Source: Chaetorhynchus papuensis
Lineage: Eukaryota; Chordata; Aves; Passeriformes; Rhipiduridae
DNA: 64,000 nt
Direction of reading: 5' to 3'
Assembly: GCA_013396525.1 (NCBI GenBank)
Contig: VWYX01001367.1
Coordinates: 67,436-131,435 of the forward strand
A model generated the notes under the pieces. It made no database searches. It saw nothing but the letters and a program-made list of their open reading frames with translations, and was not told the DNA's origin. Position 1 is the stretch's first letter, and every line of letters begins with the position of its first letter. Below are positions 60,996-64,000 of this stretch, one piece after another. The position numbers and the translations under genes were made by a program.

Positions 60996-61655
60996 CAGAA
61001 TCAAAGAATCACAGAATTAACTAGGTTGGACAAGACCTTTGAGATGATCAAGTCCAACCTGTGACCTAACACCACTTCATCAACTAAACCATGGCACTGA
61101 GTGCCACGTCCAGTCTTTTTTAAAACACCTCCAGGGACAGTGACTCCACCATCTCCCTGGGCAAATTCCAGGGCCCAAAACACTCTTTCAGTGAAGAATT
61201 TTTTTCCTAATATCTAGCCTAAACTTTCCCTTGTGCAGCTTAACTCTGTGTCCTCTGGTTCTGTCAGTGGTTGCCTGGAAGAAGAGACTGACCCCCACCT
61301 GGCTACAACCGCCTTTCAGGGAGTTGTAGAGAGTGATAAGGTTTCCCCGGAGCCTCCTTTCCTCCAGGCTAAACAACCCCAGCTCTCTCAGTCATTCTTC
61401 AATGGACTTGTGTTCCAGGCTCTTCACCAGCCTTGTTGCCCTCCTCTGGATGCATTCAAGCATCTCAATGTCCTTCCTAAATTGGGGGATGCAGAACTGG
61501 ACACAGCACTCAAGGTATGGCCTCACCAGTGCCGATTACAGGGCAAGAATGACTTCCCTGCTCCTGCTGGCCACACTTCCTGACACAAGCCAGGTGCCAT
61601 TGGCCTTCTTGACCACCTGGGCACACCGCTAGCTCATGTTCAGTCGGATGTTGAC
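60996..61655 (-). mobile_element. CR1 LINE 3' fragment with terminal octamers
   Basis: Starts with AGAATCAAAGAATCACAGAAT, the reverse complement of the octamer repeats that end CR1, then GGTTGGACAAGACC, CCTCCAGGGACAGTGACTCC, and, towards 61,600, TGGATGCATTCAAGC, GCAGAACTGGACACAGCACTCAAGG and CTTGACCACCTGGGC. It covers the 3' UTR and the end of ORF2, with 5' truncation typical of CR1. Confidence 0.9.
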
Positions 61656-64000
61656 TAGTACTGTAGTAGTAATTTTTCATAAGTTCCTGAGCAAGGAATT
61701 TGCAATTGCTTTGGCCCAGTGGTCAGAGCTTTCATTATGGAATATTATGATAAATTGTATCTTGGCTCTTTCAGCTGGTTAATTTTTCATGAATCACACT
61801 ATCCTGTTAGTTTTCTAGGATCTATGAAAACCTTGTTAAATACTCATTTAAGGATTGAGTCCAAATGACACATTCCAGACATTTCTTCATTCCTTCAAAA
61901 TCTACTTGTATATTTTGAAGAAATGTACACATATAACTGTATTTCTTTTTTCAAATTTTGGTCAATTTTATAATTAAATACCCTGAAGTATTAGGAGTGA
62001 TATGATCATTGTATGACTGATTTAGTACAAATAACTAACTATTGCATTATTATTATTTAATATAAATGTTTCCATCAACAATTTCTGCTTTTGTATATTA
62101 AATTAATAAGAACTAGAGCCTAAAAATAGTCTGTCTTCATAGTTAAATCATATATCCTTTATACAAAACCAACTTCAACCTCCCCTCCAATTAAATTAGT
62201 GAAGAAGCTAAGAATCACGTGATCATCTTATTTTTTCAGCAGCCTTGCTCTGCATTTGTAGCAGATGTTCAGTATTTATGCACTCAGAATAACTGTGAGA
62301 TTAAGTTTTACCTAAATACATGATTTCTGTACCAAACCAGAAAACTCAGCCTCTTAATTTCCTACACGGCCAATTCAAAATGCTCTTCAGAGTCTTGGTT
62401 TTGATGAACTTTCCAGACTTGTACTTTCTTTGAAAAGTTTCACAAGCTCTTCTCTTCACTCCTACAAGAACACCTTTTTAGTCTAAACAATGATAAAAAG
62501 TTCCCCAAGCTTACTTTGATGAGAAATGAGAGAAGTACTTATTTCCAAAGAAAGGGAGGATCGCCAACAATACTTTAACTTTTCTGAATTTTTGTACTCA
62601 GTAATATAATCTGGAGTCCGCAATATCACAATATATGTGAGGCACAGGAAATTACTCCTTGCAGAAGTTTTTAATCACAAAAGTGATTCATTTTCTTGTA
62701 AGATCTTTAAATCTTTTCACAATGGAGTGGTAGCTGCCCTTTCAGTCTGTACTATGCATTTCTACGAAGGATATTTCTCATTCCATTCAGCCTGTATTTT
62801 CTCCATTGAGACAAGGACACTGATGTGGCATTGCTAGGTTGTCTTTCAACCTATGCTGTGTACAATATTGGAATAGGTTCTATTGTTTACAGTTTGAAAT
62901 TCATGTATATTTCCACTCTTAGAATAGTGTAGTTCACAAAATACACAAAACATGCTGGGCGTGTATAAAGAAGGAGTTAATTTGGGGAATACATAGAACA
63001 ATGTTTTTGCATTAGGAAAAAAACTACAAGCTAGCCCCTATTTTTCTGGTATCGCTGTGTTACCCATGATTTTTGTATTCAGCCTTGGTACTGGAAATAG
63101 AATTTTCTTCTGTTTCACTTTGATTTTGGTTTGCCATTAATTTCCCAAAGTGCTACTAAAGCTCGTTTTCTTGCATTTGGAGCACAGGTATCTTTACACA
63201 GCACAAAAGATATTACTACAATATTTTGTTTTTTATAAGGTATATTGTTAACCTTTTTCAGAAAAAGGAATTAATAGAAATGAAGTAAGAATGCAATCTC
63301 TCTATTAGCTCCGTATAAATTCACAGAGTTTTTTTGTCATGCCAAGACACAGTAAGTGCAGAAAATGCCTCACTAGGTCTTCAGTAGCAGTGCTCTGATT
63401 CTCTGATTACACCAACCCACACTTCCCATGGCTGGCAGCCTAGTCAATGTTATGATTTCCATTTATAAACTACATTCTTTAAGTATCCGGGTCCTCAGGC
63501 ATTCATCTGGAGAATAAAAAGGAAAGCAGTGTTTCAGTCCTCTTTTGTCTTCATTTTTCTCTTTCATCATCACCTCTGTAATGGGAATGAGGCAAGAAAA
63601 GTACTACAAAAGAAGACAGATCCAGCTCTCTCAACTAGTTTGGAAGCGGTTTCCACTGGCAGAACATGGAATAGTTATTGTTGTGACATTATAGTGCAAA
63701 AGAAACTATATAATAAAAGTAATTGTAAAACCTCATGGTTCAGGATTAATGATCTGCCTTCTGGTTATGCTAGATTTTAGTTGTGTCACTGAACTTCTAT
63801 GCACAGAGCCCTAAACCCATTTGTCAATACTTTCGGCACCGGTGTTATGTTATGACAGGTACATGACAGGCAAAATGGCTTTGAATTGAAATATTAGTGC
63901 CAATTTACATGGTAAATTCTGTATTTTACATTCTTGTACATTGCAAATATTAACTTATTTAGGACATGTCAAAAAACCAGACCTCAGACTTATACCGCTT
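61656..64000. other. AT-rich intronic DNA to the window end
   Basis: No exon, RNA gene or named repeat seen. It is presumed LUZP2 intron because the upstream coiled-coil exons have not yet been met. Confidence 0.45.

Noticed and set aside
1..64000. CRISPR arrays, operons, riboswitches or other prokaryotic systems
   Set aside because: No spaced repeats of that kind and no dense coding; the sequence is vertebrate nuclear DNA.

Overview
This window is vertebrate nuclear DNA, almost certainly from a bird and probably not chicken. It contains CR1 LINEs with the avian octamer 3' ends, several avian-type endogenous retroviruses (ERVs) and solo LTRs, long AT-rich non-coding DNA, and an assembly gap of 545 Ns. 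No bacterial, plasmid or phage features are visible.

Left third (1-20,632): a dense retroviral graveyard. A minus-strand provirus enters from the left edge (LTR 1966-2336, tRNA-Trp-like primer site) and has scrambled pol order. After an 18-bp minisatellite and a decayed CR1, a plus-strand solo LTR (6158-7395) is split by an internally deleted minus-strand provirus (6169-7018). Next comes a plus-strand provirus of about 12 kb (8552-20614) with LTRs, primer site, gag, dUTPase-protease, pol, env and polypurine tract, all with broken reading frames. It is itself split by a solo LTR (13256-13893) and by a minus-strand betaretrovirus-like element (14181-17867), which carries a further LTR inside its gag. 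The provirus sits inside an older minus-strand LTR-like sequence, giving four nested layers.

Middle (20,633-32,700): AT-rich DNA without recognisable genes, a (TA)n tract, the N gap, a minus-strand CR1 reverse-transcriptase remnant, a solo LTR with perfect 6-bp target-site duplications (28836-29205), and a plus-strand 5' part of a CR1.

Right half (32,780-64,000): the 3' end of a host gene on the minus strand. Three small in-phase exons (44366-44458, 33496-33573, and 32780-32884 with the stop codon) have good splice sites and read like the C-terminus of LUZP2 (leucine zipper protein 2). The remainder is AT-rich intron with microsatellites, one intronic LTR and three minus-strand CR1 3' fragments. 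Upstream LUZP2 exons are not visible and presumably lie beyond 64,000.

I do not see a new functional system. The most informative features are the nested proviruses, whose age signals conflict, their unusual rearrangements, and the LUZP2 exons.
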